From Hyphomicrobiaceae bacterium (GTDB lineage: Bacteria > Pseudomonadota > Alphaproteobacteria > Rhizobiales > Devosiaceae), in assembly GCA_020638065.1 (NCBI GenBank), contig JACKJG010000013.1, positions 1 to 64,000 on the forward strand: a DNA stretch of 64,000 bases, read 5' to 3'. Shown piece by piece: positions 27,070 through 36,190 of this stretch. Each line of letters begins with the position of its first letter. The first letter of the stretch is position 1. Under the pieces are notes generated by a model. The model saw nothing but the letters and a program-made list of their open reading frames with translations. It had not been told where the DNA came from and made no database searches. The translations under genes were made by a program, and so were the position numbers.

Positions 27070-29210
27070 TGCGCCCCTACCAGCTCCAGCCAGCCGTCTT
27101 CATCCAGTGTTTCAATGCCCAGTTCTTCCGCCTTTTTCAACTTCGAGCCGGCTCCCGGCCCTGCGACAACCAGGTCGGTCTTGGCTGAAACCGAACCGGC
27201 AACCTTGGCCCCAAGCCGCTCAGCCATGGCCTTGGCCTCGGCGCGAGTGAGCTTCTCCAGCGACCCGGTAAAGACCACCGTCTTGCCGACGACCGGGCTT
27301 TCGCCAGCACTGGCCACCACATATTCCAGTGGCGCAATCTGACGCAAAAGGTCATCGACGGCCTGTTTGTTACGGGCATTGGAGAAAAATCGGATCACCG
27401 AATTGACCACCGTTTCCCCGATCCCGTCGATATTCATCAACTGCGCCCGTGCACTTTCATCGCCCCCCGCCGCGCCAGCCGCAACGGCTTCGAACTGCCC
27501 AAACGTACCGAAGGTCCTGGCCAGAAGCGCGGCGTTGCCCTCGCCCACATGCCGGATGCCGAGCGCGAAGATCAGCCGGTCCAGCTCCGGCTGCCGCCGC
27601 GCTTCGATGGCAGCAAAAAGCTTCTCCGCTGACTGATCACCCCAGCCATCCTGATCTTTCAACCGCTTTTCCGACCGGGCATCGCGCGCGGCAAACGTGA
27701 AGATGTCAGCCGGCCGCATGATCCGGCCGTCTTCATAGAATGCCGCAATCTGCTTCTCCCCAAGCCCGTCGATGTCGAGCGCGTCGCGGGAGACGAAATG
27801 CTTGAGCTGTTCCACAGCCTGTGCCGGGCAGATCAGATCGCCGGTGCAACGCCGGACCGCATCGAGCTTGCCCGTTTTCTCGTTGAACTCCTGCACCGCC
27901 GGAGACCCGCAGGCCGGGCAAACATCAGGAAAAACATAAGGATGAGATTCTGCCGGCCGCTTGCTGAGATCGACGTCGGCAACCTTGGGAATAACGTCCC
28001 CGGCCCGATAGACCTGCACCCAGTCCCCGACCCGGATATCCTTGCCGTCGCGGATCGGATTACCCTGACTGTCTCGCCCTGCAATATAGTCCTCATTGTG
28101 CAGCGTCGCGTTGGTCACAACCACACCGCCAACGGTCACCGGCTGCAGCCGGGCCACCGGGCTCAGCGCTCCCGTCCGCCCCACCTGAATGTCGATGGCC
28201 TCGAGCCGCGTCCAGGCCAGTTCGGCCGGAAACTTGTGGGCAATGGCCCAGCGCGGTGCCCGCGCCACGAAACCCCAACGCTGCTGCAGCGCCAGGTTGT
28301 CCAGCTTGTAGACCACCCCATCGATATCGTAGCCGAGCGTGGCGCGCTGCTCCTCGATCCTGCGATATTGCACCAGCATCTCCTCAATGCCTTCGGTGCG
28401 GATCATCAGCGGATTGATGACGAAGCCCCATTCGCCGAATTTTCTGACCGCCTCGAACTGCGTTTCCGCGAAAGGCGCCGACGTATAGCCCCAGGCATAG
28501 GCGAAGAATTTCAGATTGCGGCTGCGGGTAATCTCCGGATCCTTCTGCCGCAGCGAACCGGCAGCAGTGTTGCGCGGATTGACATATTCCTGGCCGCCCT
28601 CCGCCGCCGATCTGGCCTTGAGCGCCTCGAAATCGGCGTGAGACATATAAACCTCGCCGCGGATTTCGATCTCGTCGGGCCAGCCATCGCCCTGCAATTG
28701 CTGTGGAATGTCCCTGATCGTCTTGAGGTTGGCTGTGATGTCCTCGCCCACCTCCCCGTCTCCGCGTGTCGCACCCTGGACGAACCGCCCCTTTTCATAG
28801 CGCAGTGAGGCGCTGAGCCCGTCGATTTTCGGCTCGGCGGTAAAAGCCAGTTTCAGCCCAGCATCTTTCTCGAAAAAGCGATGCCCGCGCGCCACGAAGT
28901 CGGCGACATCTTCATCGGAAAAAGCGTTGTTCAAGCTCAGCATCGGCACGCGATGGGTGACCTTGGCGAACCCTTCGGCAACCCCTGCGCCCACCCGCTT
29001 CGAGGGACTGTCCTGCCGGATCAGATGCGGAAAAGATGCCTCAAGCACATCGTTGCGCCGCCTGAGCGCATCGTATTCCGCGTCGGAAATCTCCGGCGCG
29101 TCCTTTGTGTGATAGGCAATGTCGTGGCGCGCGATTTCCTTGGCGAGGAACTCCAGTTCCGCCGCGGCTTCGCCTTCGGTCAATTCCTCGACGGGTCTGG
29201 ACAAATCCAT
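27066..29210 (-). CDS. ligA: NAD-dependent DNA ligase
   Basis: A 714-residue LigA. It has the adenylation domain with the active-site lysine at about 128 (AEPKIDGLSASLRYE), the OB fold, a four-Cys zinc finger (CPACGSPAV...CTGDLICPAQ), helix-hairpin-helix repeats and a C-terminal BRCT domain (VVFTGSLEKLTRAEAKAMAE). It seals nicks during replication and repair. I take the ATG at 29210, which overlaps the recN TGA by one base (TGATG), over a GTG one codon upstream. Cluster order recN-ligA after bamD is typical for Hyphomicrobiales. Confidence 0.96.
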   Translation of the reverse strand: MDLSRPVEELTEGEAAAELEFLAKEIARHDIAYHTKDAPEISDAEYDALRRRNDVLEASFPHLIRQDSPSKRVGAGVAEGFAKVTHRVPMLSLNNAFSDEDVADFVARGHRFFEKDAGLKLAFTAEPKIDGLSASLRYEKGRFVQGATRGDGEVGEDITANLKTIRDIPQQLQGDGWPDEIEIRGEVYMSHADFEALKARSAAEGGQEYVNPRNTAAGSLRQKDPEITRSRNLKFFAYAWGYTSAPFAETQFEAVRKFGEWGFVINPLMIRTEGIEEMLVQYRRIEEQRATLGYDIDGVVYKLDNLALQQRWGFVARAPRWAIAHKFPAELAWTRLEAIDIQVGRTGALSPVARLQPVTVGGVVVTNATLHNEDYIAGRDSQGNPIRDGKDIRVGDWVQVYRAGDVIPKVADVDLSKRPAESHPYVFPDVCPACGSPAVQEFNEKTGKLDAVRRCTGDLICPAQAVEQLKHFVSRDALDIDGLGEKQIAAFYEDGRIMRPADIFTFAARDARSEKRLKDQDGWGDQSAEKLFAAIEARRQPELDRLIFALGIRHVGEGNAALLARTFGTFGQFEAVAAGAAGGDESARAQLMNIDGIGETVVNSVIRFFSNARNKQAVDDLLRQIAPLEYVVASAGESPVVGKTVVFTGSLEKLTRAEAKAMAERLGAKVAGSVSAKTDLVVAGPGAGSKLKKAEELGIETLDEDGWLELVGAQ

Positions 29211-30880
29211 CACCCAACCTCCGCAATCAGACGCTTTGCCGCTGCCCGTGCTTCCGCCGTGATCGTTGCGCCCGCCAGCATCCGCGCCACCTCCTCGTCG
29301 CGCGCGCCATCGGCAAGTGTTTGCACGCTCGTGCGCACCGACTTGCCTTTGCCGTCGCCACTTTTCTCGATCAGCATATGCTGGTCGGCCCGCGCCGCCA
29401 CCTGAGGCGCATGGGTGATGGTCAGAACCTGCACCTTGTCGGCCAGCCGCGCCAGCCTTCGGCCCACCGCATCGGCAACGGCCCCGCCGACCCCGGTATC
29501 GATCTCATCGAATATCAGCACCGGCGCCGATCCCTTCTCCGCTAAAACCACCTTCAGCGCCAGAAGCAGACGTGAAAGCTCTCCGCCTGATGCGACCTTC
29601 ATGATCGGTCCCGGCCGCGTGCCCGGATTGGTCTGCACCACGAAACCGATCTGGTCGTATCCATCCACACTGATCCGCGAATTGTCGACCTCCTGATCCA
29701 CCAGAAAACGCGCGGAGCCCAGTTTCAGGTCCGGCAATTCGGCCATAACCGCCTTGCCGAGCGCGGCGGCGGCCTTTTCGCGTTTGCCCGAAAGCCGCGC
29801 TGCTGCGGAATGATAGCCCTTCTCCGCTGCCGCAACGGCCTCTCTAAGCCCGGCCAGCTCTTCCTCGCCAGACTGCAGAAGGCTGAGTTCACCGGCATAT
29901 TTGTCCCGAACCGCCGCCAGTTCGACGGTGGACACGTCGTGTTTGCGCGCCAAGGCCCGAAGGGCAAACAGGCGCTCTTCGACCTCTTCAAGTTCATTGG
30001 GATCGAACGCCATTTGCCGCTTGATGGTCTCGAGCGCGTCGCTCGCACGCCCCAACGCATCAAGCGTTGCGTCAAGTTCCGCCAGCAAGCCCCCGAAAAG
30101 ACTCCCATCTGCACCGCTCTTTCGCTCAAGCCGCCGCGCCAGAACGGCCAGCTGCCCCGCCGGAGCGTCGGCGCCGTTGAGCACTTCATCGGCATCGCGC
30201 ACGTCGTCGGCCGCCTTTTCCAATTGCTGCAGCAGCGACCTGCGCTCTGCCAACTGGTCCTCTTCATTCAATTGCGGACCGAACTGGTCGATCTCATCGA
30301 CCACATGGCGGGCATAATCCTCTTCGGCGCGCGCGCGCTCAACCTTGGCAAGCTGATGATCAAGTGCGGACTGTGCTTCCGAAAGCGCGCGATACGACTG
30401 GCGGACCGCCTCCGCTTCCTCGAGCAATTGCCCGAAAGCATCCAGAAGCGAACGATGCGAGGCCGGATCAGTCAGCGCACGCTCATCATGCTGGCCGTGA
30501 ATTTCGACGAGCAGGCGGCCCGCATCATGCAGCAGGCGCGCCGAAACCGGCTGGTCGTTGATAAAGGCCTTGGTGCGCCCATCCGCATATTGCACGCGGC
30601 GGAGGATAATCCCGCTTTCAGTCTCGATGCCGCTCTCGTGCAAAAGTGCGAAGACGGGATGATCCGGCGCGATCTCGAACATGGCCGTCACCACGCCCTT
30701 GTCCTGCCCCACGCGCACCAGCGCCTGATCCCCGCGCCCACCCAGCGCCAGCGCCAGCGCATCGAGCAGGATGGATTTGCCCGCGCCAGTTTCCCCGGTG
30801 AGAACCATGAGTCCTCCCGAAAGACTGAGATCGAGCGCGTCGATCAGAACGATGTCCCGGACATAAAGTGCGCTCAGCAT
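29210..30880 (-). CDS. recN: DNA repair ATPase RecN
   Basis: A 556-residue SMC-like ATPase: Walker A GETGAGKS at residues 29-36, a central antiparallel coiled coil (about 150-370), the ABC signature region ASGGELSRLLLALKVVLAEK, Walker B VLIFDEIDTGVGG and the H-loop LTITHAPQVAARAD. It acts at DNA double-strand breaks. The ATG at 30880 (MLSALYVRDIVLID) gives the family length. The frame is open to 30934 without homology. It is coupled to ligA by a TGATG junction. Confidence 0.95.
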   Translation of the reverse strand: MLSALYVRDIVLIDALDLSLSGGLMVLTGETGAGKSILLDALALALGGRGDQALVRVGQDKGVVTAMFEIAPDHPVFALLHESGIETESGIILRRVQYADGRTKAFINDQPVSARLLHDAGRLLVEIHGQHDERALTDPASHRSLLDAFGQLLEEAEAVRQSYRALSEAQSALDHQLAKVERARAEEDYARHVVDEIDQFGPQLNEEDQLAERRSLLQQLEKAADDVRDADEVLNGADAPAGQLAVLARRLERKSGADGSLFGGLLAELDATLDALGRASDALETIKRQMAFDPNELEEVEERLFALRALARKHDVSTVELAAVRDKYAGELSLLQSGEEELAGLREAVAAAEKGYHSAAARLSGKREKAAAALGKAVMAELPDLKLGSARFLVDQEVDNSRISVDGYDQIGFVVQTNPGTRPGPIMKVASGGELSRLLLALKVVLAEKGSAPVLIFDEIDTGVGGAVADAVGRRLARLADKVQVLTITHAPQVAARADQHMLIEKSGDGKGKSVRTSVQTLADGARDEEVARMLAGATITAEARAAAKRLIAEVG

Positions 30881-30990
30881 GCGGACAGGCTGCTCCGGCA
30901 AACGAGAACAAATAGTGAATATTTGTAGCGGCAAACTCGCAATCCGGCAAGCGAAACGCTGCGCTCAGCAATCCGCCTGCGGAATCGGAC

Positions 30991-31845
30991 TTAGCCGTTC
31001 AGGTTTACCGTATCGGAAATCCAGTTGCCCGCAACCTGTTCCGGCGCCAGTCCTTGTTGCTGCAACAGATTGAATGCGCGCTGATACCAGTCGCTCGACG
31101 GATAATTGAGGCCCAGAACCGCTGCCGCAGTCTTTGCTTCGTTGGTCAGCCCCAGGATCAGGTAACCTTCGGTCAGACGGAACAGAGCTTCCTCGATATG
31201 TGTCGAGGTCTGGTACTTCTCCACCACCGTACGGAAACGGTTGATTGCAGCCGTCGTCTGGCCGTTGCCGAGATAATAGCGGCCAACGGACATTTCCTTG
31301 CCGGCCAGCTGATCGTAGGCGAGACGAATGCCCTCGCGTGCATCGTCGACATATTCCGACTGCGGATAGGTCGAAATCAGCAAACTGTAGGTATCGATCG
31401 TATCCTGCGCCAATTGCTGATCGCGGGTAATGTCCTTGATCTGCGCGTAGAGCGACGTGCCTTTGAGATAGAGAATATACGGCACTTCCGGCGACGACGG
31501 GTAGATGGCCAGATAACGATCGGCCGCCAGTACCGCGTCCTCATACTTGCCGCGACGGAAGTTGATGTAGACGGTCATCAACTTCGCCTTTTCGGCATAT
31601 TCGGAATAGGGATGCTGGCGCTCGAGCTTTTCGAGATCGGAAATGGCAGTGTTGAAATACTGCTTGTCCATGTTGTCCAGCGCCGACTGATAAAGTGTGT
31701 CGGCGGGGATGATCGGCTCTTCTTCGATTTTTTGCGGGCCGAAAAGGTTGAATCCGCTGCACGCAGCCAGAACCGTTACAAGGGCCAGGGCCATGGAAAC
31801 GCGCACGGCCTGCCGTGCCAGAAACTTCAACTCATTCCGCTTCAC
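30991..31845 (-). CDS. bamD: Outer membrane assembly lipoprotein BamD
   Basis: A 284-residue lipoprotein of the BAM complex. The signal peptide ends in a lipobox (VTVLAAC-SGF), followed by TPR repeats (TLYQSALDNMDKQYFNTAIS, HPYSEYAEKAKL, STYPQSEYVDDAR). BamD works with BamA to fold outer-membrane proteins. I choose a GTG at 31845 with GGGGAAG six bases upstream. The ATG at 31941 adds 32 residues ahead of the basic signal-peptide region and is unlikely. Position between lpxC and recN is canonical for the order. Confidence 0.93.
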   Translation of the reverse strand: MKRNELKFLARQAVRVSMALALVTVLAACSGFNLFGPQKIEEEPIIPADTLYQSALDNMDKQYFNTAISDLEKLERQHPYSEYAEKAKLMTVYINFRRGKYEDAVLAADRYLAIYPSSPEVPYILYLKGTSLYAQIKDITRDQQLAQDTIDTYSLLISTYPQSEYVDDAREGIRLAYDQLAGKEMSVGRYYLGNGQTTAAINRFRTVVEKYQTSTHIEEALFRLTEGYLILGLTNEAKTAAAVLGLNYPSSDWYQRAFNLLQQQGLAPEQVAGNWISDTVNLNG

Positions 31846-32031
31846 GAAGAACTTCCCCAACCTCGGCCGACGCCAATTCGTCTGTGGCTCCCAACGCGCA
31901 TTGACGGCGGTACCGCAAGCAAATACCGGCCGCAACACCAATATGTTGCACCTTCAAATTCCGGCAACAACTCATAGCAGTGCGGCCCTACGCTGGAAAT
32001 AGTCCAAAACTGTGACACTGAAAAGTGAAGG

Positions 32032-32988
32032 CTAGCCTACCGCACGCAGATAGGGCCTGACCTCGAGTCCATCAGGCAGATCGTCGAGCGAATCGAACGC
32101 CAGCGGCAGGTCGTCGGCTTGAACCAGCTGGAAATTCTCGTCGCTGGCCAGTAGCGAGCGGAGCACCAGCGCATTGAGCGCATGTCCACCCTTGTACGAG
32201 CGGAACCGTCCGTAGATCGGATACCCGCCCAGCGCCAGGTCACCCACAGCGTCCAGCAGCTTGTGACGGACAAATTCATCCGGATAGCGAAGCGGCGTGG
32301 AATTGAGAATCTTGTCTTCTTCAACGAGAATCGAATTCTCCAGCGAAGAACCGAGTGCATATCCGGCCTGCTGAAGCGCGTTGCGGTCGCGCGCAAATCC
32401 AAACGTGCGGGCATGGCTGACATCTTCGGCGAACCGGCGCGGCGTCCAGTCGAGAATCATGCGCTGTGACCCGATAACCGAATTGCCGAAGTCGATTTCC
32501 AGATCAAGCTCTCGGCCATTATAGGGTTCCAGAACCGCGAACGCATCGTTGTTGCGGACCGTGATCTGACGATTGACCTTGAGGTACTTGCGGGCGGCCA
32601 CCTGCACATCAATACCAACCGAAAGGATCGCATCAACGTAGGGCTTGGAACTGCCATCAAGGATAGGGCATTCCTCGGCATCCACGCTGATCAGCGCATT
32701 GTCGATGCCAAGCCCGGAAAGCGCCGCCAGTGCGTGTTCCACCGTCGCCACGCTGGCTGATTCGCCCAGGTCGAGCGTGGTGCACAAGGTCGTTCGGGTG
32801 ATGCGGGAAAAGTGAATTGGAACCGGACCGACGATACGTCCGTCTGAGAACTGCCGGACAATCTGGAAACCGGAATCCGCAGGGGCCGGGTCTATTCGGA
32901 GATTGACCGGAACCGCACTGTGCACACCAATTCCTGAAAAAGCGATAGTACCGCCCAGAGTGCACTGACGTGCGGAAAGACGTTTCAT
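32032..32988 (-). CDS. lpxC: UDP-3-O-acyl-N-acetylglucosamine deacetylase
   Basis: A 318-residue LpxC, the committed zinc deacetylase of lipid A synthesis. Zinc ligands are visible in VEHALAALSGLGIDNALI (first His) and FVRHKLLDAVGDLALGG (His and Asp). The N-terminal QCTLGGTIAFSGIGVHS is the usual start. It follows ftsZ but a rho-independent terminator lies between them, so it probably has its own promoter in the 40 bases upstream, where a 12-bp palindrome (TCCTGATCAGGA, 33005-33016) also lies. Confidence 0.96.
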   Translation of the reverse strand: MKRLSARQCTLGGTIAFSGIGVHSAVPVNLRIDPAPADSGFQIVRQFSDGRIVGPVPIHFSRITRTTLCTTLDLGESASVATVEHALAALSGLGIDNALISVDAEECPILDGSSKPYVDAILSVGIDVQVAARKYLKVNRQITVRNNDAFAVLEPYNGRELDLEIDFGNSVIGSQRMILDWTPRRFAEDVSHARTFGFARDRNALQQAGYALGSSLENSILVEEDKILNSTPLRYPDEFVRHKLLDAVGDLALGGYPIYGRFRSYKGGHALNALVLRSLLASDENFQLVQADDLPLAFDSLDDLPDGLEVRPYLRAVG

Positions 32989-33028
32989 GACGCGACCCCG
33001 AAACTCCTGATCAGGAATCTGTTAAACA

Positions 33029-33061
33029 TAAAAAAGCCCGGTGCGGAACCCCGCGCCGGGC
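33029..33061 (-). terminator. Rho-independent terminator after ftsZ
   Basis: On the minus strand, GCCCGG-C-GCGG, a GGTT loop and CCGC-A-CCGGGC form a stem of 10 pairs with one mismatch, followed by TTTTTTAT. It begins 25 bases beyond the ftsZ stop and ends the long dcw transcript before lpxC. Confidence 0.85.
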
Positions 33062-33086
33062 ATTTTCATTGACGTAAACGGAAACC

Positions 33087-34715
33087 CTAGCCGTGCCGCT
33101 TCAAAAAGCTCGGGATTTCAAGCTGTTCGGTGTGTTGCCGATCCGCCACTTTCGGACGGCCCTGATTGTCGAAACCGCCTTCGGCACCTTGCGGCTCGAT
33201 TCGTTTGCGTTGCGGCTGTTCGATTGCATTGCGCGCAGCCAGGTCATCCGCTCCGGTCATGGCCCGCGCCTTGGCTTCGACTTCCTGCTTGAGGCTGAGG
33301 CCAACATTCGATGCCAGCCGCTTGAGCAGGGCGTGAGGCGTGTTGATCGCCGGCTTTTTGGGCTCTTCCATCTGGCGGCGAGCCGGTTGCGGTAATTCCT
33401 CTGCCCGCGGCATGCGGGCCGCAGGTTTGGTGCGCTGAGCCGCCTGGGGAACATAGGGGCTGGGCACGGGCCGCTCCTGCATGACAGGCGCCTCATGCGA
33501 GGCCATCGGGACCGCTTCGGGAATGTAGGGTTCAACCTCCACGTCGTCGCGGACGGCGCTCGACACTTGGCGCGCACGTTCTGACACGGCAGAAGCCATA
33601 TCGGCCTCAAGCTCGTCGTTCTGAACGGCACTCGCCGGAATGGCCTGCGGCTGCGGAACAGCCGGAGCGGGTTGTTGCGGTGCGCGATTGACCGTGATCG
33701 GCTTGCGGTTTGAATTCGGTTCGACAGGATCCATGGCCTGAACCATCGTCGCTTCGGTTCCGGTCGCAACGACCGACACGCGGATGCGATCGCCAAGCGT
33801 CTCATCAAACGTGGCGCCGACGATAATGTTGGCATCGCCACCCACCTGCTCGCGAATGTAGCTGGCCGCCTCATCGAGTTCGTAAAGGGTCAGGCTGTCA
33901 TTGCTACCCGTGACGGAAATCAGCAGGCCACGCGCGCCCTGAACCGACACATCGTCCTGCAGCGGATTGGAGATCGCGGCTTCCGCGGCGGCTGCGGCTC
34001 TGCCCTCGCCTTCGGCCTCGCCGGTGCCCATCATCGCCTTGCCCATGCCGCGCATGACCGCCCGAACGTCGGCAAAATCGAGATTGATCAGGCCTTCCTT
34101 GACCATCAGGTCGGTGATGCAAGCTACGCCCGAATAGAGCACTTCGTCCGCCATCTTGAAGGCATCCGCGAAGGTGGTCTTTTCGTTGGCGACCCGGAAA
34201 AGGTTCTGGTTGGGGATGACAATCAACGTATCGACGTGACGGTGCATCTCGCCGATCCCGTCATCCGCCAGCGACATGCGGCGATTGCCTTCAAACTGGA
34301 AAGGCTTGGTAACGACGCCAACCGTCAGGATGCCTTGCTCGCGCGCCAGCCGCGCGACAACCGGCGCTGCGCCGGTGCCCGTACCGCCACCCATGCCGGC
34401 CGTAATGAAAACCATATGTGCGCCCGAGAGATGATCATTGATCTCGTCAATGCTCTCCTCGGCGGCAGCCTTACCGACTTCCGGATGCGATCCGGCCCCG
34501 AGCCCTTCGGTGACCCCGACCCCAAGCTGCACGATGCGGCTGGCCTTGGATAGGGCAAGCGCTTGCGCGTCGGTGTTGGCAACAACGAAATCCACGCCCT
34601 CGAGCCCGGAATTGATCATGTTGTTGACCGCATTGCCGCCGGCTCCACCCACACCGAACACGGTGATGCGTGGCTTCAGCTCCTGGATTTCGGGAATGGT
34701 TAAATTGATGCTCAT
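33087..34715 (-). CDS. ftsZ: Cell division protein FtsZ
   Basis: A 542-residue tubulin-like GTPase that forms the division ring. The GTPase core (about 1-320) has ITVFGVGGAGGNAVNNMI, the tubulin signature GMGGGTGTGAAPVVA, and the T7 loop NLDFADVRAVM. A very long Pro/Gln/Arg-rich linker (about 320-525) and the C-terminal peptide EIPSFLKRHG, which binds FtsA and other partners, follow. Long linkers are usual in Hyphomicrobiales. Start MSINLTIPE at 34715. A 140-bp gap to ftsA holds a likely separate promoter and a CtrA-like box. Confidence 0.97.
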   Translation of the reverse strand: MSINLTIPEIQELKPRITVFGVGGAGGNAVNNMINSGLEGVDFVVANTDAQALALSKASRIVQLGVGVTEGLGAGSHPEVGKAAAEESIDEINDHLSGAHMVFITAGMGGGTGTGAAPVVARLAREQGILTVGVVTKPFQFEGNRRMSLADDGIGEMHRHVDTLIVIPNQNLFRVANEKTTFADAFKMADEVLYSGVACITDLMVKEGLINLDFADVRAVMRGMGKAMMGTGEAEGEGRAAAAAEAAISNPLQDDVSVQGARGLLISVTGSNDSLTLYELDEAASYIREQVGGDANIIVGATFDETLGDRIRVSVVATGTEATMVQAMDPVEPNSNRKPITVNRAPQQPAPAVPQPQAIPASAVQNDELEADMASAVSERARQVSSAVRDDVEVEPYIPEAVPMASHEAPVMQERPVPSPYVPQAAQRTKPAARMPRAEELPQPARRQMEEPKKPAINTPHALLKRLASNVGLSLKQEVEAKARAMTGADDLAARNAIEQPQRKRIEPQGAEGGFDNQGRPKVADRQHTEQLEIPSFLKRHG

Positions 34716-34761
34716 CGCGGGCCTCATGGATGCGTGTGAGCGCAATTTACCCGTCAAATCG

Positions 34762-34776
34762 TTAATCGAGAGCTAA
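34762..34776 (-). promoter_or_regulatory. Candidate CtrA box upstream of ftsZ
   Basis: On the minus strand TTAG-CTCTCGA-TTAA, flanked by a 3' C: one mismatch to the CtrA consensus TTAA-N7-TTAA. It lies 47-61 bases before the ftsZ start codon. CtrA controls ftsZ in Caulobacter (known), so the position makes sense, but a one-mismatch match can occur by chance. Confidence 0.45.
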
Positions 34777-34855
34777 CAAATTGAGGCATCGCCTTAGGAT
34801 TTGTGCAATTTGCAAATGATCAGAGACGCTTGCTCAGAAATCATTAAGCATAGGC

Positions 34856-36172
34856 TCAGGCAAAACTGCTGCGCAGCCAGTGTGCTACACGCCGCACATA
34901 GCCATCTGTGCCCGTCAGGCGGGTGACGCCCCGCGGCTCAGTGAATTCGCGATGACAGATTTGCGGATAGACCAGCATGCCAACCGTTGCCGAAAAGGCA
35001 GGCCCCTTCGCCGTGGGCGGCAAACCGGCGATGCCGACCGGCCTCCCCGAGCGGACATTGCGCGCCAGAACCCGCCGTGCCAGTTCCGGCAAACCCGTCA
35101 GGTCGCTGGCGCCGCCGGTTAGAATGAAACGCCGGCCGCACACGTCCATCATGCCCATGGCATGCATCCGGTCGCGCACCGCGGTCAATGTCTCCTCGAT
35201 ACGTGGACGAATGATCCGCGTCAGTTTTTCGCGCGTGATCTGGAGCGGCACATCCTCGCTGCCGGCACCGACCTGCGAGACCTGAATGATATCGCGCTCG
35301 TCGCTTTGCCCCGGCAACACGCTGCCATAAACCGTCTTGATCCGCTCGGCATCCTCGATGCTGACCGACAATTGCCGGGCAATGTCGAGGGTCAGATGAT
35401 GTCCCCCGATCGCGATTGCGTCGGCGAAAACCATATGCCCCTGATTGAACACGGCCACAGAGGTGGTCGCCCCGCCGAAATCGACCACGGCGACGCCAAG
35501 CATGCTCTCATCGTCAACCAGCGTTGCGAGCCCGCTGGCATAGGGCGTCGCGACCAGTGCCTCGACCTGCAGATGGCAGCGATTGAGCACCAGCTCGATA
35601 TTGCGCATGGACAGCGTCTCGGCGGAAATCACCGCGACATCCAATCCCAACTGATCCCCGACAAGACCCAGCGGATCGGAAATGCCTTTCTGCCCGTCAA
35701 GCGCGTAGGAAATCGGCAAGGCGTGAATGATCGAGCGTTCCGGGCGGACCGAACGTTCGTTAACCGCATCGAGAACGCGATAGATGTCGCCGCGCTCGAC
35801 CTCGGTGCCCGAAAGCGAGACCGACGCAGAAAAAGTTTCAGAGGAAAGCCGGCCGGACGTGACGTTGACGATAACGGATTCTGCCGTGACCCCGGCCTGC
35901 CGCTCGGCCATGCCAACCACATTGCGCACCGCCTGCTCGGCTCGCGCCAGATCCGAAATGACGCCGCTTTTCACACCATCGGATTTGCCATGTCCAAAAC
36001 CGATCACCTCGGCAACGTGCGTGCGCTCCTTGAGCGCCTTGCGCTCCGGGCTCGGCACGAGGCGCGCAATCACGCAGGCCATTTTGGTCGACCCGATATC
36101 GAGAACGGTCACCAGGGAGGATTTGCCCGGCTGCACCGGTTTCAGTCGCGCGGTCATGGAATGGCTTATCAT
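34856..36172 (-). CDS. ftsA: Cell division protein FtsA
   Basis: A 438-residue actin-fold ATPase that tethers FtsZ to the membrane. It has VTVLDIGSTKMACVIARLVP (phosphate 1), the SHS2-type 1C domain, VVDFGGATTSVAVF (phosphate 2), and ILTGGASDLTGLPELARRVL (adenosine motif). The C-terminal helix VRRVAHWLRSSFA is the expected amphipathic membrane anchor. It begins 18 bases after ftsQ. A second ATG five codons in (36157) is an alternative start. Confidence 0.96.
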   Translation of the reverse strand: MISHSMTARLKPVQPGKSSLVTVLDIGSTKMACVIARLVPSPERKALKERTHVAEVIGFGHGKSDGVKSGVISDLARAEQAVRNVVGMAERQAGVTAESVIVNVTSGRLSSETFSASVSLSGTEVERGDIYRVLDAVNERSVRPERSIIHALPISYALDGQKGISDPLGLVGDQLGLDVAVISAETLSMRNIELVLNRCHLQVEALVATPYASGLATLVDDESMLGVAVVDFGGATTSVAVFNQGHMVFADAIAIGGHHLTLDIARQLSVSIEDAERIKTVYGSVLPGQSDERDIIQVSQVGAGSEDVPLQITREKLTRIIRPRIEETLTAVRDRMHAMGMMDVCGRRFILTGGASDLTGLPELARRVLARNVRSGRPVGIAGLPPTAKGPAFSATVGMLVYPQICHREFTEPRGVTRLTGTDGYVRRVAHWLRSSFA

Positions 36173-36190
36173 CTCAATCTTGCTTTCAAA

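Noticed and set aside
27798..28808. 336-codon plus-strand frame within ligA
   Set aside because: Antisense to a conserved enzyme, with no independent support.
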